From contig JAEHOE010000020.1 in the NCBI GenBank assembly GCA_016858145.1, positions 558,001-622,000 of the forward strand: a stretch of 64,000 bases of DNA. The letters are read 5' to 3'. The notes beneath the pieces were generated by a model. It ran no database searches. It saw only the letters and a program-made list of their open reading frames with translations, and was not told the DNA's origin. Shown here piece by piece: positions 1 through 12,400 of this stretch; the stretch's first letter is position 1; each line of letters starts with the position of its first letter. The position numbers were made by a program, and so were the translations under genes. This stretch comes from Edaphochlamys debaryana (taxonomy: Eukaryota; Chlorophyta; Chlorophyceae; Chlamydomonadales).

Positions 1-1166
1 TGGCGTCGTCCAGGGCCATCCGCTCTCGCGAAGTAGGGGAAGGCAGGGAGCACAGGGGTCGCGCTGAACGTCATCCAGCTTGCTGGCCAGGCCGCAAACG
101 TTGAGCGTGACATCAGTGTGGGTGCCGGGCGGGGCGGGGTAGAGGGGCTGGACGGAGAGGCAGACCCGCGCCTGGGACCTCAGGCGGGCCATCTCCGCCG
201 CAACGGCGGGGTCGACCTTGATCTTGTCGGACGTGAGGTTGTCAGGGGAAGCAAGGTAGCCGCCCTCAGGTGACGTCAGGCGGCTGAGGGCGACGTAGTG
301 GACGGCCGCCGCTTCGCCCTCCGCCGCAGCTTTCCCCTTGCCCTTGCCCCTGCGCGCCTTCTTCCCCTCCTTGCCGCCCGCCTCCCCGAGGAAGCCCAGC
401 TGCGCCGCCACGGCCCCCAGCGACCCCGCCACTGCCACGGGCCGCTTCTTGGTCCCCTGCTGGGCCTGGGCCTGGGCCTGGGCCTGCAGCGCCTTGAGCC
501 GCGACAGGGACTCCTGGTCCGGGTTGATGGCGTTGGGGTCGGCCCGCAGCTTGGCCACCTCCTCCTTCTCCGCCTTGACCCGGAGCGCCGCCTGCAGCTT
601 GCTGGGCAGCTGGGGAGGGGGAGGGGAGGGAAGGGGAGAGGAGGGGAGGTGAAGGATGGAGCGGTTCCTGAGGGATCGCCAGAACTGGATGGGGTAGGGC
701 GGGGCGAGCTGAGCTAGTTCAGGCGACAGAGCGGGATAGGAGACTCCGGACGGCCGGAGGCCTAGCGGAGGCCACGTGAGGGTCGCCAGGGCCATGGGCC
801 GAGCGACGTGACCGCCCTGGGTACCCTCCGCTGTACCGAGGGCTTGGCCCGACCTGCTTCGGGCCCCGCCCCGCCCTGCCCAAAACCCGTCGCCCACAGG
901 CGCTCCGCCCGGCCCACCAGGCCTCGCCCGTCATCCAGCAGGCCGCAGCCCGCAACCCTGGCGCTGCTTGCTGCTTACGGTAGGGCCCCACTGCGCCCCA
1001 GCCACTGGCCCCTGCCCGCCCAGCCACCACCTCTAGCTTCCCCGCCTGCCGCCCACCTGTCCGCAGTCGGTGATGATGACGCGGCGGCTGGGCTTGCCGC
1101 TGCGCTGCCCCACCACCTCCATCCGCTTAACCGTAGTCATGCCCTCCACCACCCGCCCGAACACGA
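1..1166 (-). CDS. Cyclophilin-like protein, 3' part of gene (partial)
   Basis: Two exons are readable on the minus strand: 1166-1057, and 609 to at least the window edge. The first encodes [19 protein letters not shown] and ends IITDCGQ, which is the C-terminal strand/helix of a cyclophilin-type peptidyl-prolyl isomerase. A phase-0 intron (GTGGGC donor, CCCCAG acceptor) joins it to a charged, Ala/Gln-rich exon starting [18 protein letters not shown], open for 203 codons to the edge. The expected upstream exons with the catalytic Arg/Phe region were not found between 1170 and the calreticulin start at 1787. The gene is therefore either truncated at its 5' side or has exons I cannot read. The frame near positions 1-60 is uncertain because a further intron may lie there. 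The cyclophilin match is clear; the function of the C-terminal extension is unknown. Confidence 0.6.
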
Positions 1167-1786
1167 CTGGGAGGGGGGGGGAAAGGGAGCAGGGCGAACC
1201 GCCGGCAGGATACCAGCCATAGCACCAGGTCCAGGAGCCAGCAACCGGGACTGCGCCTCCGGTAGAGGGCTGCGGGGGAGGCAGTGCGCGCGCTGGCCGC
1301 TCGCCCACGTGCGTGGCCGTGTGGACGAAGGTCCGCGGGTGTTAGGAGCGCTCGGGAAGTATTCCCCGGCTACAAACCCCACTGTTATTGCTTCCACAGA
1401 TGGAGCAGTGCTGGGGGTGCTCGCGTCAGGGCATTGCACCCGCGGCTGTTGCTGGGTCGCGAGAAGGCCGCGGATGGCGCCAAATGTATGTTGCGATCAT
1501 CAACTGCGTACCCCGGACACTGTTCACTCTAGGGCCAGTGCCGATCATCTGGGTGAGCAGAGTCTATACCCAGCGGCACACGGGGAGGCTAGAAGCATCG
1601 GTTCGGCCCGCTGCATCGCCATGGCCACGGTGTCTCGTACGGCAACTTCGCGTTCTTGTCCCGCGCAGCGCCCCTGCTGCAGCCCATTAGCCAGTTAGTC
1701 GACCACGGAGCTCGTGCGCACAAGACAAGGGCACTAGTCGCCGTAGCCCGGCGAATACCTGTCTATTCTTCGCGTTGATCGTTCCA
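1167..1786. promoter_or_regulatory. Divergent upstream region, cyclophilin-like fragment / calreticulin
   Basis: About 620 bp without a convincing coding exon on either strand. It should hold the calreticulin promoter and 5' UTR. No cyclophilin N-terminal motif is readable here on the minus strand. I see no clear TATA box or repeat. Confidence 0.35.
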
Positions 1787-4340
1787 ATGAAGTGGGCTCT
1801 GCTTCTGGCCACCCTCGCGGTGGCCGTGTCCGCGGAGGTCTACCTGAAGGAGACCTTCACTGGTGAGACTGATCGCACCTGGGGGAGCGCTACTGCGGAC
1901 GTATCGGCGTGCACGATCTAGACGCTTCTGGCACATTGCCGCGCAGACTCGTGGGCCGACCGCTGGCACAAGTCTAAGTGGAAGCAGAGCGATGGCCAGG
2001 CTGGCGAGTTCAAGCTGACCGCGGGCAAGTGGTATGGCGACGCTGAGGCCGACAAGGGTATCCAGACCGGCCCCGACTCCAAGTTCTTCTCGACCTACGC
2101 GGAGCTCGAGAAGACCTTCGACAACACCGGCAAGGACACCGTTCTGCAGGTACGGAGTTGATGCACCCTTCGCGGCTTGGCGACAGCGCGCTGAACTTCA
2201 ACCGATTGCCGCGCAGTTCTCCGTCAAGCATGAGCAGGACATCGACTGCGGTGGTGGCTACATCAAGCTGGTCCCTGCCTCTAGGTGAGTACTCTTCGCT
2301 CGGGTTGCGCCAGATCAGCACGCGCTTGACCCTGACTCACCCGTGGTAATTGCGCGCCATGTGTGCAGCGCCAAGGACATGGACAACTTCGGCGGTGACA
2401 CCCCCTACTCCATCATGTTCGGCCCCGACATCTGCGGCTACGCCACCAAGAAGGTGCACGTGATCCTGACCTACAAGGGCAAGAACCACCTGATCAAGAA
2501 GGACCTGAAGGCTGAGTCTGACCAGCTCACCCACGTCTACACCCTGGTGATCAAGCCGGACAACACCTACCAGGTACGGGGAGGGGAAGGGAGACTGTGG
2601 GAGGCCATGTGCGGCCTTGGGGAAGGGGGTCGGAGCATGGCATGCCTGCGAGTGCCCTGCATGAGCGTCTCCATAACCCCCCGCCCCTCAATACCCCTCG
2701 CATGCTACGCGAACGCACCTTGCTGATGCTCTTCGGCTTTCCCCCTTGTTCCCAGGTCTACATTGACCTGAAGGAGATCGCTTCGGGCTCTCTGTTCGAG
2801 GACTGGGACATGCTGCCTCCCAAGCAGATCAAGGTGGGAGCGCGGAAGGCGCGGGCAGCATGATCTGGTCCTTGGGCTGTCGGAACGCGTGTCTAGCCAG
2901 CGTCGGGCTGTCCAGGGTCAAGCACAGATTACCCATCAGCTGCCTGGGGCTAGCGCGGCCCGGGTGGTGCAGAGCTCCGGTGCCTGCCGGCGCGCCACAC
3001 GGCGGGCACGATGATGGTCCACAGCCAGCGCCGCTGCGTTCCTCCTCAGCCCAGCTCACACTCCCCCCATGGCCTCTGCCGCCTGCTCCACAGGACCCCA
3101 AGGCCAAGAAGCCCGAGGACTGGGACGAGCGCGAGGAGATCGCTGACCCCGCGGAGAAGAAGCCCGACGGCTGGGACGACATCCCCGCCACCATCCCCGA
3201 CAAGGACGCCAAGAAGCCCGAGGACTGGGACGATGAGGAGGACGGCACCTGGGAGGCCCCCATGATCCCCAACCCCGAGTACAAGGGCGAGTGGAAGCCC
3301 AAGATGATCAAGAACCCCGCTTACAAGGGCATCTGGGTCGCCCCCGACATCGACAACCCCGAGTACAAGCACGACGACACCCTGTACAACTTCAAGGACC
3401 TCAAGTACGCCGGCTTCGAGCTCTGGCAGGTAAGGCGCGCAAGCGGCGATTGTGGAGCATCGGGGGCAGTGTTAGCCGGATGCAAACGGCGGAAGCGGCG
3501 TGTTTGGCGTGACGAGCGCATCATTGATGACCGGGTGTTCCCGCGAGGAAATGGGCATGGCGGATGCTCTAGGCCCGAATGGGGTGAGAGGCAGGGGCCA
3601 CGGCGCGTTGAGCGGCTGGTGGAGTGGACAGTTGTCCTGTGCAGTGCATGGCATAGTTTTGGCGGCACGCTGCGGAGGGGTCGGATCCGTTTTGTTATGG
3701 TGACGCTGACCCATTCTCCTGCCCCTGCTGCTGTCACCCACAGGTTAAGTCTGGCTCCATCTTTGACAACATCATGGTCACCGATGACTTCGAGACCGCT
3801 AAGGCCTTCGCTGAGGAGACCTGGGGCAAGTTTAAGGACGCTGAGAAGGCCATGATGGAGAAGGTGGGCGCAGCAGGATTCGGAGCAGGGCACCGGGCGG
3901 GGGGTGGGCAACCGCATACCGGGTGAAGAATCCGGAAGGCATGGGGTTCAACCCCCACGCCGCTGCACAGCCCCTGGAGATTGTAATTGATAGGGAGGGC
4001 TGGAAACGGTCATACGGCGTTGCGCTCGGGAGCTGAAGTGTTAAGGTTGCACGGGGCCCTTGACCGTGTGGGGCTGGATGCCGTCTGGCCCAGGTGACCG
4101 GTATGCTGCAACAACTTGGGACTGATGCTCACCTCCCCGTGTGCCGTCCTTCTGACCCGCCAGGTGAAGAAGGCTGAGGAGGACTCCAAGCCCAAGGAGG
4201 AGCCCCCGGCTGCCGCTGGCGGTGAGGAGGCCGCTCCCGAGGAGGAGGACGACGAGTACGAGGACAAGGAGGAGGCCTCGTCGACCGGCACCGTCAAGAT
4301 TCCCGTTGAGGAGTCTGACGATGGCCACGACGAGCTCTAA
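1787..4340 (+). CDS. CRT: Calreticulin, ER lumenal Ca2+-binding lectin chaperone
   Basis: Eight exons: 1787-1862, 1947-2149, 2217-2284, 2369-2573, 2756-2833, 3094-3429, 3744-3863, 4164-4340. They give 420 residues, the usual calreticulin length. The order is a signal peptide ([16 protein letters not shown]), a globular lectin domain with [19 protein letters not shown] and HLIKKDLK, then the Pro-rich P-domain with repeated [15 protein letters not shown] and the second repeat type around [15 protein letters not shown]. An acidic Ca2+-buffering tail ([12 protein letters not shown]) ends in the ER-retrieval signal HDEL. The start is the only ATG giving a signal peptide. Family knowledge: it folds glycoproteins and stores Ca2+ in the ER with calnexin and ERp57-type partners. 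All splice sites are canonical. A membrane-bound calnexin is excluded by the absence of a transmembrane segment. Confidence 0.97.
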
Positions 4341-4740
4341 GCGGCTCGCCCAAGCATGCGTTGCCAAAGCAAGCGCTGCTGGTGCAGGCATTGCTGGACT
4401 AGCAGCCTACAGGGTTAGCAGATGAGATGAGGGAGGGGCCTCTTGGCGTGATGCCGGGGGCCCTTGGGCGCGCTGTCGAATAGACGATAGGGCGCACGCT
4501 GACGTTGACACTCCCGGCGGCCCTCCGAGGAGGGCTAGGGCAGGACAGATTTCGGAATGACCTTCGGGGGGCATCGCACTGGTTTCCCACTGGTTAGGGG
4601 ATACCAGGCTAACGAGACGAGTGGAGTGTGTTTCTCGAGCGGGAGAGGGGGCAGGCATGAGGAGCTCGAGCAGGCGTGATGCCCATAGGCAGGCCGCAGG
4701 ATGAGGGGATGAGCGTGCGCTCTTCAGAGATGAGGGGGCC

Positions 4741-4745
4741 TGTAA
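4741..4745 (+). terminator. TGTAA polyadenylation signal of calreticulin
   Basis: First TGTAA after the calreticulin stop codon, implying a 3' UTR of about 0.4 kb. TGTAA is the standard poly(A) signal of chlamydomonad algae. The interval 4341-4740 has no coding signal. Confidence 0.6.
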
Positions 4746-4827
4746 GGATGCAGTTTTGCTCAACTCTTTGCCCCTGGCCCTAATCGCTTTACAACAAACT
4801 CCACAACGCACCTCACACAGCTACAGC

Positions 4828-7800
4828 ATGCGGTTGACAGCAGCACTATCACGCAACAGCACGGGCTGCGGGGGCACCGCTCCGGGTCGGCGCGCCGTTC
4901 CCGCACGGCTCACGGCCCCTCTGGGCCGGCGCCGCGTGGCCGCATCCGCCGACGGGGAGACGCCTTCGCCCTCGCGCTCGCACGAGCTAAGCGAGCTGCG
5001 CGAGCAAAGCCTGGTGAGCGTGCGGGCGGGTTGGCTCTGACGCGCCGCGACCTCGGGCGCGACCCGCTCTCACCCTGCACAGCGCTGCGCGGTCCCGAGC
5101 TCTCTCCTCCACGCCGCTCTCCACTTCGCAGGGACGCATTGACGAGCCCGAGGCTACGAAGGTGAGGGCGGCGCCCTGGGTGTGGGGGGGCGCTCGAGGC
5201 GCTGACCCGCGGGGTCGGTGCTTGTTCCTGCTGAGCTGCCGCGGGAGCAAGAATGTGCGAGCCTGGCTGTCCAGTCTGATCGTAGGCCGCGGCCGCAGCA
5301 CGCGGGCGTGCCCTAGCTTGGCTGAAGCCCGCCCCCCCGCCTCCGCCTCCGCCTCCCCTCCCCTTCCGCAGCTGCCCTCCTCCCAGCGCCTCAAGGACCT
5401 ATCCGGAGTGGACCTCAACGTGGCCCCCATGTACCAGCCCCTGGACTCCCCGCAGCAGGGCGGAGCGCAGCAGGCGCAGCGCGGGGAGCAGCAAGCGCAG
5501 CACGGCGAGCACGCCCAGGAGCAGGTGCAGGAGCAGGCGCAGCGGGGCGGGCAGGAGGAGCCAGGGCGGCAGGGGCAGAGCGGCGGCAGCGGGGGAGAGG
5601 AGGAGGCGCGGGGCGGCGGCGGCGGGGCCGGGGGCGGCGGCGGAGAGCTCAGCCTGGCCCCGCCGGGCGCACCACCGGACGCGCTGGAGGTGAGGCCAAG
5701 CAGGGAAGGGTAGCTGAAGGCTTGTTCCGTGCGTTTTCATACCTGCGCATGAGCGTTGACCCGGGGGCGGAACGGCGGACAGTGCCATACATGCCGCGGC
5801 CTGTCCTTCAGGCCATGCTGGGGTGGCGGGGCGTCCCATGTGGACCGTGGCAGAGTAAGGACGTACCGGGCTCTCTCGCCCCCCTCCCGCCGAAGACGCA
5901 TCCACCCCTCACCCCCGCAGCGCTTGGGCATGGGGGGCTGGCCTGCCCTCCAGGTCATGCATGGGTGGTGACCAACCCTGAACACGCACACACCCCTCCC
6001 CCCCTCCCCCCCTCAGCTCCTCCGCCAGCTGGAGGAGCGGCCGGTCACCAACGTGGACGAGGCGCGGGGGCTGGGGCCAGAGCAGGTGCGTGTGTTGGGG
6101 GGCAAGGGAGCGGGGGCGGGTGCAGGAACGCAAGGGCTCGATACGGAGCCAGGGCACGTGGGGTAGGTGGAAGTCCCTGGGGTTCAGGTGGGGTTCCTGC
6201 TCAGGAAGTCTCGTCGTAGAGATGGAGGTGCTTGAGCGTGGGCACGGGTATGGGGGCGAAGCGCGGGACGGGCCGGCGAGCGTGTGTGAGCACAATCTTT
6301 ACCAGCAAGCTGCAGCCCGCTTTGCGTCCGCTGCTCTGCTGTGTCTTGCCCTCATATGCACACACACACACGACCGGCCGGCCGGCTAATCGCCGCGCCC
6401 AAGACTCCCCGGCTCATGCGAGCAGCCCTTTACACACACACGACTTGAATCACGCTAGCGGCTTACCGTCCGCAGGGCGAGGACTTCGGCGGCGGCCCGC
6501 TGGACCGTCCGCACCCCGGCGACGGCTCGCGCGGCCCCACGGGCGCCGAGCCGGACGCCCCCACCTCCACCCTCCACGCCGCCACCACCACCGGCGGCAG
6601 CGATGACCTCAACCGCCGGGGCGGCCGCGAGGATGCTGATGGCGAGGGTGGCGGCGGCGGCGGCGGCTTCGCGGGTGCCGAGGCGCTGTGGGGCCTGGGC
6701 GGCGGCGAGGCTGTGGCTCTGACGGCTCTGGACACGGGGGATGCGTTCGAGGCACGGGCGCCCGAGGCGCGGGCGGGGGCCGGGGCCCGTCCCCGCGCCC
6801 AGACCCGGTCGGCGCCTGTGAAGGCCATGGGCCGGGAGGACCGGGTGAGGCGGCCACAACCTGGCGCAAGGGTATGGGCCCGATTGTGCTGTAGTTGGCG
6901 CTGTTCATAAGTGGGGGGCGTCGGGGCTGGACCGGCAGAGACACAGCCGCTGGGGACCGGCTGGGGACACAGCCGCTTTCCTTGCCTGACCTGTGCACAT
7001 TACGGCGGCTCCGGCGTACGCCGCTTACCTCATCCAAGCCTTCATCCATGTCTGAGCCCGCACTTCGCCCCGCTCCCCAGGTCCGAGAGGTGGAGGAGTG
7101 CATCAGTGGCGGCGCCGCCAACACAGGCGCCGCCCTGTCGCACCTGGAGCCGACGGCCACGGCGGCGGCCAATGACGGTCTGGGCGGCGGCGGTGGCGGT
7201 GGCGGCGGCGGCAGGGCTGGCGGCGCCGCTGGCGGCTGGGCTGGCTACCGGGGCCACTTGGCCGCCGACGCACGGGAGGTGGCGGAGATGGGCTCCCAGA
7301 GCGCGGTGAGGCGGGGGGCATTGAACAAGGCCGCTGGGCTGGAGGGTCGGATACCGGTAATGCGGAAAGGGTCAGTCGCCCAGCCTGCTACAGACCGGCC
7401 GGTTGGGATCGGCGCGTAAGCTCTGGTGTGGGCAAGGGCTAGGGGCCCATGCCCTTCGTTGCTGTGATGCCGTTGTCGAGCCATGCCCCACCACGCTCGG
7501 GTACCGCCAACCAGCCCGCCTTGAGCCTTGGCCTTGACCGCCGCCACTCGCGCCACCCTGTGCCCAGGTCCGTGCCGTGGAGGCAGCCATCAGCCTGCCC
7601 CGCGGCCAGCCGGGCGCCAGCAGCGGTGGGGGGCAGAGCCCGCTCGTGGCTGACGCGCCGGGCAGCGGCCAGGACCCCGGCAGCGGCAGCAGCAGCGGCG
7701 GGCTGAGGGGCGCCGCCGCGGCCGCGGTTGACCGGGTCGAGGGCGCGGCCGAGGCGGCGGCGGGGGCGGCGGTGGGCGCCGCCAAGTACGTGCGCAACAC

Positions 7801-8152
7801 GGCGCGGACCACTGGGCAGCTGCTCGGGTGCGTGGAGGGGCGGGGGAGGCGCAGGGGCTAGGCTGGCGCGGGCAAAGAGTGCGACTTGCCATGTGCGAGC
7901 CCGGGGCTGGAGGTCATGAGGGGCGGCATGAGGGGCGGCATGAGGGGCGGCGGAGGCGCAGGGACTGGGCTGGAGGGCATGCCGGGCTTGTTGACCATGC
8001 AAGTGGGTTGGCCCCGCATGCACGTCAATATCGACCCCGACGGATTGCCCCTGTCCTGCTCCGCCCTGCCCCCCTCCCTCCCCACCAGCAACGCCGCCAT
8101 GCACATTGCGGAGGACGTGCAGGGCCGCAACAGCGGAGTCGACGAGCCTTGA
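4828..8152 (+). CDS. Low-complexity Gly/Ala/Gln-rich protein, probably organelle-targeted (unrecognised)
   Basis: Eight exons: 4828-5013, 5132-5161, 5372-5689, 6017-6085, 6476-6844, 7081-7305, 7568-7827, 8089-8152. They give 506 residues in one frame. The N-terminus (MRLTAALSRNSTGCGG, then Arg-rich with few acidic residues) looks like a plastid or mitochondrial transit peptide. A Gln-rich stretch follows, then Gly runs. Two exons begin with a similar motif (VREVEECIS, VRAVEAAIS). Near the C-terminus an Ala-rich amphipathic segment (VEGAAEAAAGAAVGAAKYV) resembles LEA-type helices, but the match is weak. No enzyme motif is visible. The start was chosen as the first ATG giving the basic leader. 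The splice junctions are canonical and the phases agree. Function unknown. Confidence 0.72.
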
Positions 8153-8505
8153 GCCCGAGGCAGGGGCCAGACAAGAATTGATTGAAGGGCAGAATGAAGG
8201 GCAGATGTGCAGATGTGAGGTAGGGGCGGTCTAGTGCAGCGTCGGCCGGGCCGGGAAGGGAAGCGTGAACGCGAGCAACGGCAGGTTTCGTGGTGCCGTG
8301 GTAGGAGAGCGGAGCCGGTAGGGTTGGCGGGGTTATGTACAACGGCGGGGTTGTTGCAACGTCGGTGGCAAACAGAGCGGGGCTGTGTGGGTGGTGCGAC
8401 TGCCGGTCGGTCGCAAGTGCGCCGCTCAGTGCTGGGTCCTCGCTCCTTGATGGTTGGGGTTCGGTGACCCTGGGGCTGAACTCGCTAGGTTGAACAGGTA
8501 CCGGA

Positions 8506-8510
8506 TGTAA
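8506..8510 (+). terminator. TGTAA polyadenylation signal of the 4828-8152 gene
   Basis: TGTAA lies about 355 nt after the stop codon. It is only 15 bp from the oppositely oriented signal of the convergent SQD2-type gene. Confidence 0.55.
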
Positions 8511-8524
8511 CCTGGTATGCCGTC

Positions 8525-8529
8525 TTACA
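8525..8529 (-). terminator. TGTAA polyadenylation signal (minus strand) of the SQD2-type gene
   Basis: TTACA on the plus strand is TGTAA on the minus strand. It is the first such signal below the SQD2 stop codon at 9422, giving a 3' UTR of about 0.9 kb. The 8530-9421 stretch carries no recognisable gene. Confidence 0.5.
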
Positions 8530-9421
8530 GTGTGCCCGCGACTCGCTGCCTCCATGTTATGCAGCCATTTGCAGCCCCGCGCCGGCAGCCCAGTCCCGCT
8601 CGTGTTCTTATCCAGCCGCTGTGTACCGACCGTAATGTGGATAGGTGCATTAGGGCCATCGTCTTCGCCTAGATTCCAATATGTTCTTCTCTCAATGGAG
8701 CCGCTGCCGTCGTCGCCTGCTCAGCCTCACCGCCAGTCACCAGCATCACCCCTGTCCAGCCGCCCTGCCCCTGCGCATGACTTCAGGAGGCCGAGGGCAC
8801 CCTGCAACACCACCTCAGTATACCACCCACCCCCGCATAAACCGCCACACCCGGCAGCTGCCTCCATCGCTCGGTTGTGTTGTTGTGTTCCGCGCATGGG
8901 GTCCAAAAATGATGCGAGCGAGAGTATTGCTCACAATCCCGAGACCACGCCCCGCACACGCACCCGGACCCGCTCCCACCCATCGCAAAGCATCGCAGCC
9001 GAACCGTTACCCTGAGCTTCACACCGTCAAAAGTCACATCAGCACATCACCGGTTAGCACATCAGTAACCACAAGCAGCCGCAACCTTACCCGGCTTAAA
9101 GCCCACTCACACACCAAGCGGCCGGCCGCCGCAGCAGAGGCTCTGCTATGCCCCGTCCATTCCACGCAAAAGTTCCACGCACCAAGCAATACCGCCGCCA
9201 AGCCGCCGCAACTGGAGCCCATCGGCCGCGGCAATCCCGCCGCCGGTCCGAATCCAGCCCAAGCAAGCCAAGTCAAGTTCAGCAAACCCACGCACCAGCC
9301 CACAATATCACGCGCCATCGGGCGGCGCCGATGCCACCGGCCCCATCCGCGCTACCCAGCACGCCACGCCACGCTCTCCTCAGTCCGAGCACTGACCCGT
9401 GCCTCTGACCTGAAAGCCAGA

Positions 9422-12400
9422 TTAGGCAACGCGCGGCGTGAGCTGTTGAGCGCCCTCCTGCTGCTGCCGCCCCATGGCGTCCGCCGCCACCTGGCCGAGC
9501 GCCTTGCCGTACCGTACGGCAGCCGCCGCCATCGCGAGCGGATAGAGCACGTTGAGCAGGTCCATGGTGGCCGCCCGCCAGTCCCATTTGGACACCTCCT
9601 GCCGCGCCCGCGTGCCCACGCGCGTCCTGATCAGGCCATGGGAGCCAAGCAGGGAGCGGGGAGGCAAGCACCCGTTGAGGCAAAGCAGTTAGTGGCCAGC
9701 AGAGAGGTTTTGATCCTGCACGCTGTGAGGTGTGAGCGAGTGCTCAAGCTCCCCGATCCGAGTCACAGGCTGAGGCACTAGTTAAGCTGCACACCCCAAG
9801 CTCGGGTGATGGGACCCAGAACGGTTGGTCAAACACGCCCAACACCCCGCACCGCACCTGAGCCCCTTGTCCGCTGCCAAGCTGGCCACCAGCTCGGAGG
9901 CGCGTGCCACGTCACCCGACTCGTACAGGAAACCCGTGACGCCTGGGCGTGGAGGGGCCGGGCCAGGCGGAGCAAGGGAGGGGAAGAATCCATTGAGCAC
10001 GACACGCTGGAGCGACACCTGCGCTTGGGCCTTCCACCTGGTATTGCCTCCCCTACCCTCTCCGCGGTTAGTAACCTTCTCCCCTTCTCCATCCCCATCC
10101 CCCCCCATCCCCAGCCCCTTCCCTCTCCCCCCGTTTCGGTCCCCGTCCCCCCATCCAACGCCCCACCGTTGTCCTGCGGCCGGATGATGTCCGGTATGCC
10201 CCCCGCCCGCACCGCCACCACGGGCAGCTCGCTGGCCATGGCCTCCAGCACCACGAAGCCCAGCGTCTCGCTCTCGGAGGGCATCATGAACACGTCGGCG
10301 GAGGCGTAGGCGGCCGACAGCTCCTCGCCCTGGGAGGGAAGGAAGAGGGGAGAGGTGATGGAGAGGAGAGCGGTGGAGGGGCGTGCGGTGGAGGGGCGTG
10401 CGATGGAGGGGCGTGCGCTGGGAGTGTGACGCTTTCCGGTGTACGCTGCTGACACGTGTAGGCGCCCGGGAGCGCCCGCCCCACTCCGACTCGTACTCAC
10501 GTGCAGCGTGCCCAGGAACGTGGTCTCGATGCCCTGAACCCCGCCCACACACCTCCTCCCTGCCTCCTCCCTACCCCACAATCCCATAGGTTTGGTTGCT
10601 GCTCACGTGCAGGTTGCCCAGGAGGGCGGTCTCCACGCCGCAACCCCCCTCATGCCCTCCCTCTCCCTTGCCCTTCCACCCCCCTGTCAAACCCATACCC
10701 ACGTGCAGTGTGCCCAGGAACGTGGTCTCGGTGCCCGCGTACACGCGCTGCAGCTCCTGGCGCGCGGGGCCGTCGCCCACGAAGGCCAGGGAGCAGCCGG
10801 GGTTGGCGTCCAGCAGGGGGCGGAGGAAGGCCAGGTTCTTCTCGAAGCCCAGGCGCCCCACGTACAGCAGCACGGGCCGCTCGGGGCGGCCGCCGGTCAG
10901 GCGCGAGCGCATGGCGTCGGAGCGGAAGCGCGGGTGGAAGGTCTCCGAGTCGACGCCCTTCTTCCACACCTGGAGGGGTTGGGGGGTGGGGGTGGGGTTG
11001 CGGTGGGGTGGGAGGGTGAGGGTGGTGAGGCGGGTTGGTGGGTGCAATGTCGAGTGAGCGGGGGGGCTCGGCCGTCTTCGCCAACTCGCCGGAGGAGCAG
11101 CGTCCCTACGCCGTGACGCCAACCGAGGCCCACCCGCCCTCACCTCGCCCATAGCCTCAGGCACCGCACCTCCACTCCCCTTCTGGCCCCAGCGCTCTCC
11201 TAGGTGCTGGGCCCCCTGCCCTCAAACCCACCCCCTGGCGTGCCCACGGGGGTCCACCGCATGCCCCCACAGGCCCCCACCCGGCTGAGGCCCACCCGCC
11301 TTCGTCATGGCAGGCTGGCGGGGTCCACCGCTTCCCTGTAGAGGCATGCTGGTGTTGCCCCTACCAGGAGGGGACCCCGGCGCTTGCAGTGCCCCCGGCC
11401 AAAGCCCACTGCCCTGCCCCCACCCGACTGAGCCCCCCCCTCTGCGCCTGCTTGTGCCCTCGTGCCCCATCCACACAGGCCGTCCCACCATCCAGGGCTG
11501 ACTCATCCCCTGCTTACCCTGACCTGCTCTGGTGAACCCAACGCCTCCCTGATCCATCACTGGAATCACCGCCGCCCCCCATCGGTGCATCCGTGGATCC
11601 ACCACCCCTCCAATCCGACCCTGGATCCAAGCCGGGTCCATCATATCTATATCCATACCATGACTCATGCTCTCGCCTCACCTTGACCTGGTCGTGCGAG
11701 TCCACCGCCTTATTAGTCAGCAGCTCGTCCACCATGGCGGGGCTCACGGTGAGCGTGAGGTGCGCCGTGGCGTGCAGCACGCGCAGCACGGCCCACAGCG
11801 GCGCCACGAGGAACTCGATGCCGTACCGCGGCAGGTACGACGGCACGTGCGTGTGGTACGACAGCACCAGCGCGGCTTTGAGCAGCCAGCTGAGGAGGGC
11901 AGCAGGGGCATGGGGAGGGCAGTGGGGATGAGGGGGGGCCCACGTGCGAAAGCTCCCCGAGCCACCCGTCGGGCCCTTGACGGCGGCGCCTCCCCACATA
12001 GGAAACCTCGCGACCAAGCTCCGGGCGCGTTCCCCTGACGGACCCCCGCTACGGACCCTACGGGCGGCAGCCGTGGCGCCTCCGGCTGCCATTCCCTGAG
12101 GGTACCCTTCTTCGGGCGCCATCCGGGGCAACACCCTGTCCCCAGACGCGCTTGTGCGCCCGTGCCAGCCGGTTCCCTCATCCTCGCATGTACACACTCA
12201 ACCCTGAACACACTCAACATGTCGCCACGGAGCCAAGGCGACCTCCGTCCCAGGCCGCCCACGCAGACTCCTTCCCGTGCCCCTTCCTCCCCCCCTCTGA
12301 ACCCTGCACCCCCCTCCCCAAGGCAGCTTTCCTTCCAGACCCCTTCCCCCTCCCCCCGCTAGTCCCCCCGCACCTGTACAGCTTGGCTGCCACCACCATG

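Noticed and set aside
808..1698. Long plus-strand open frame of 296 codons over the cyclophilin fragment
   Set aside because: It overlaps the spliced minus-strand cyclophilin exon antisense, has no motif, and GC-rich DNA gives long random frames.
8681..9781. 366-codon plus-strand frame between the convergent genes
   Set aside because: It overlaps the last SQD2 exon antisense and the rest is compositionally like UTR; no recognisable domain.
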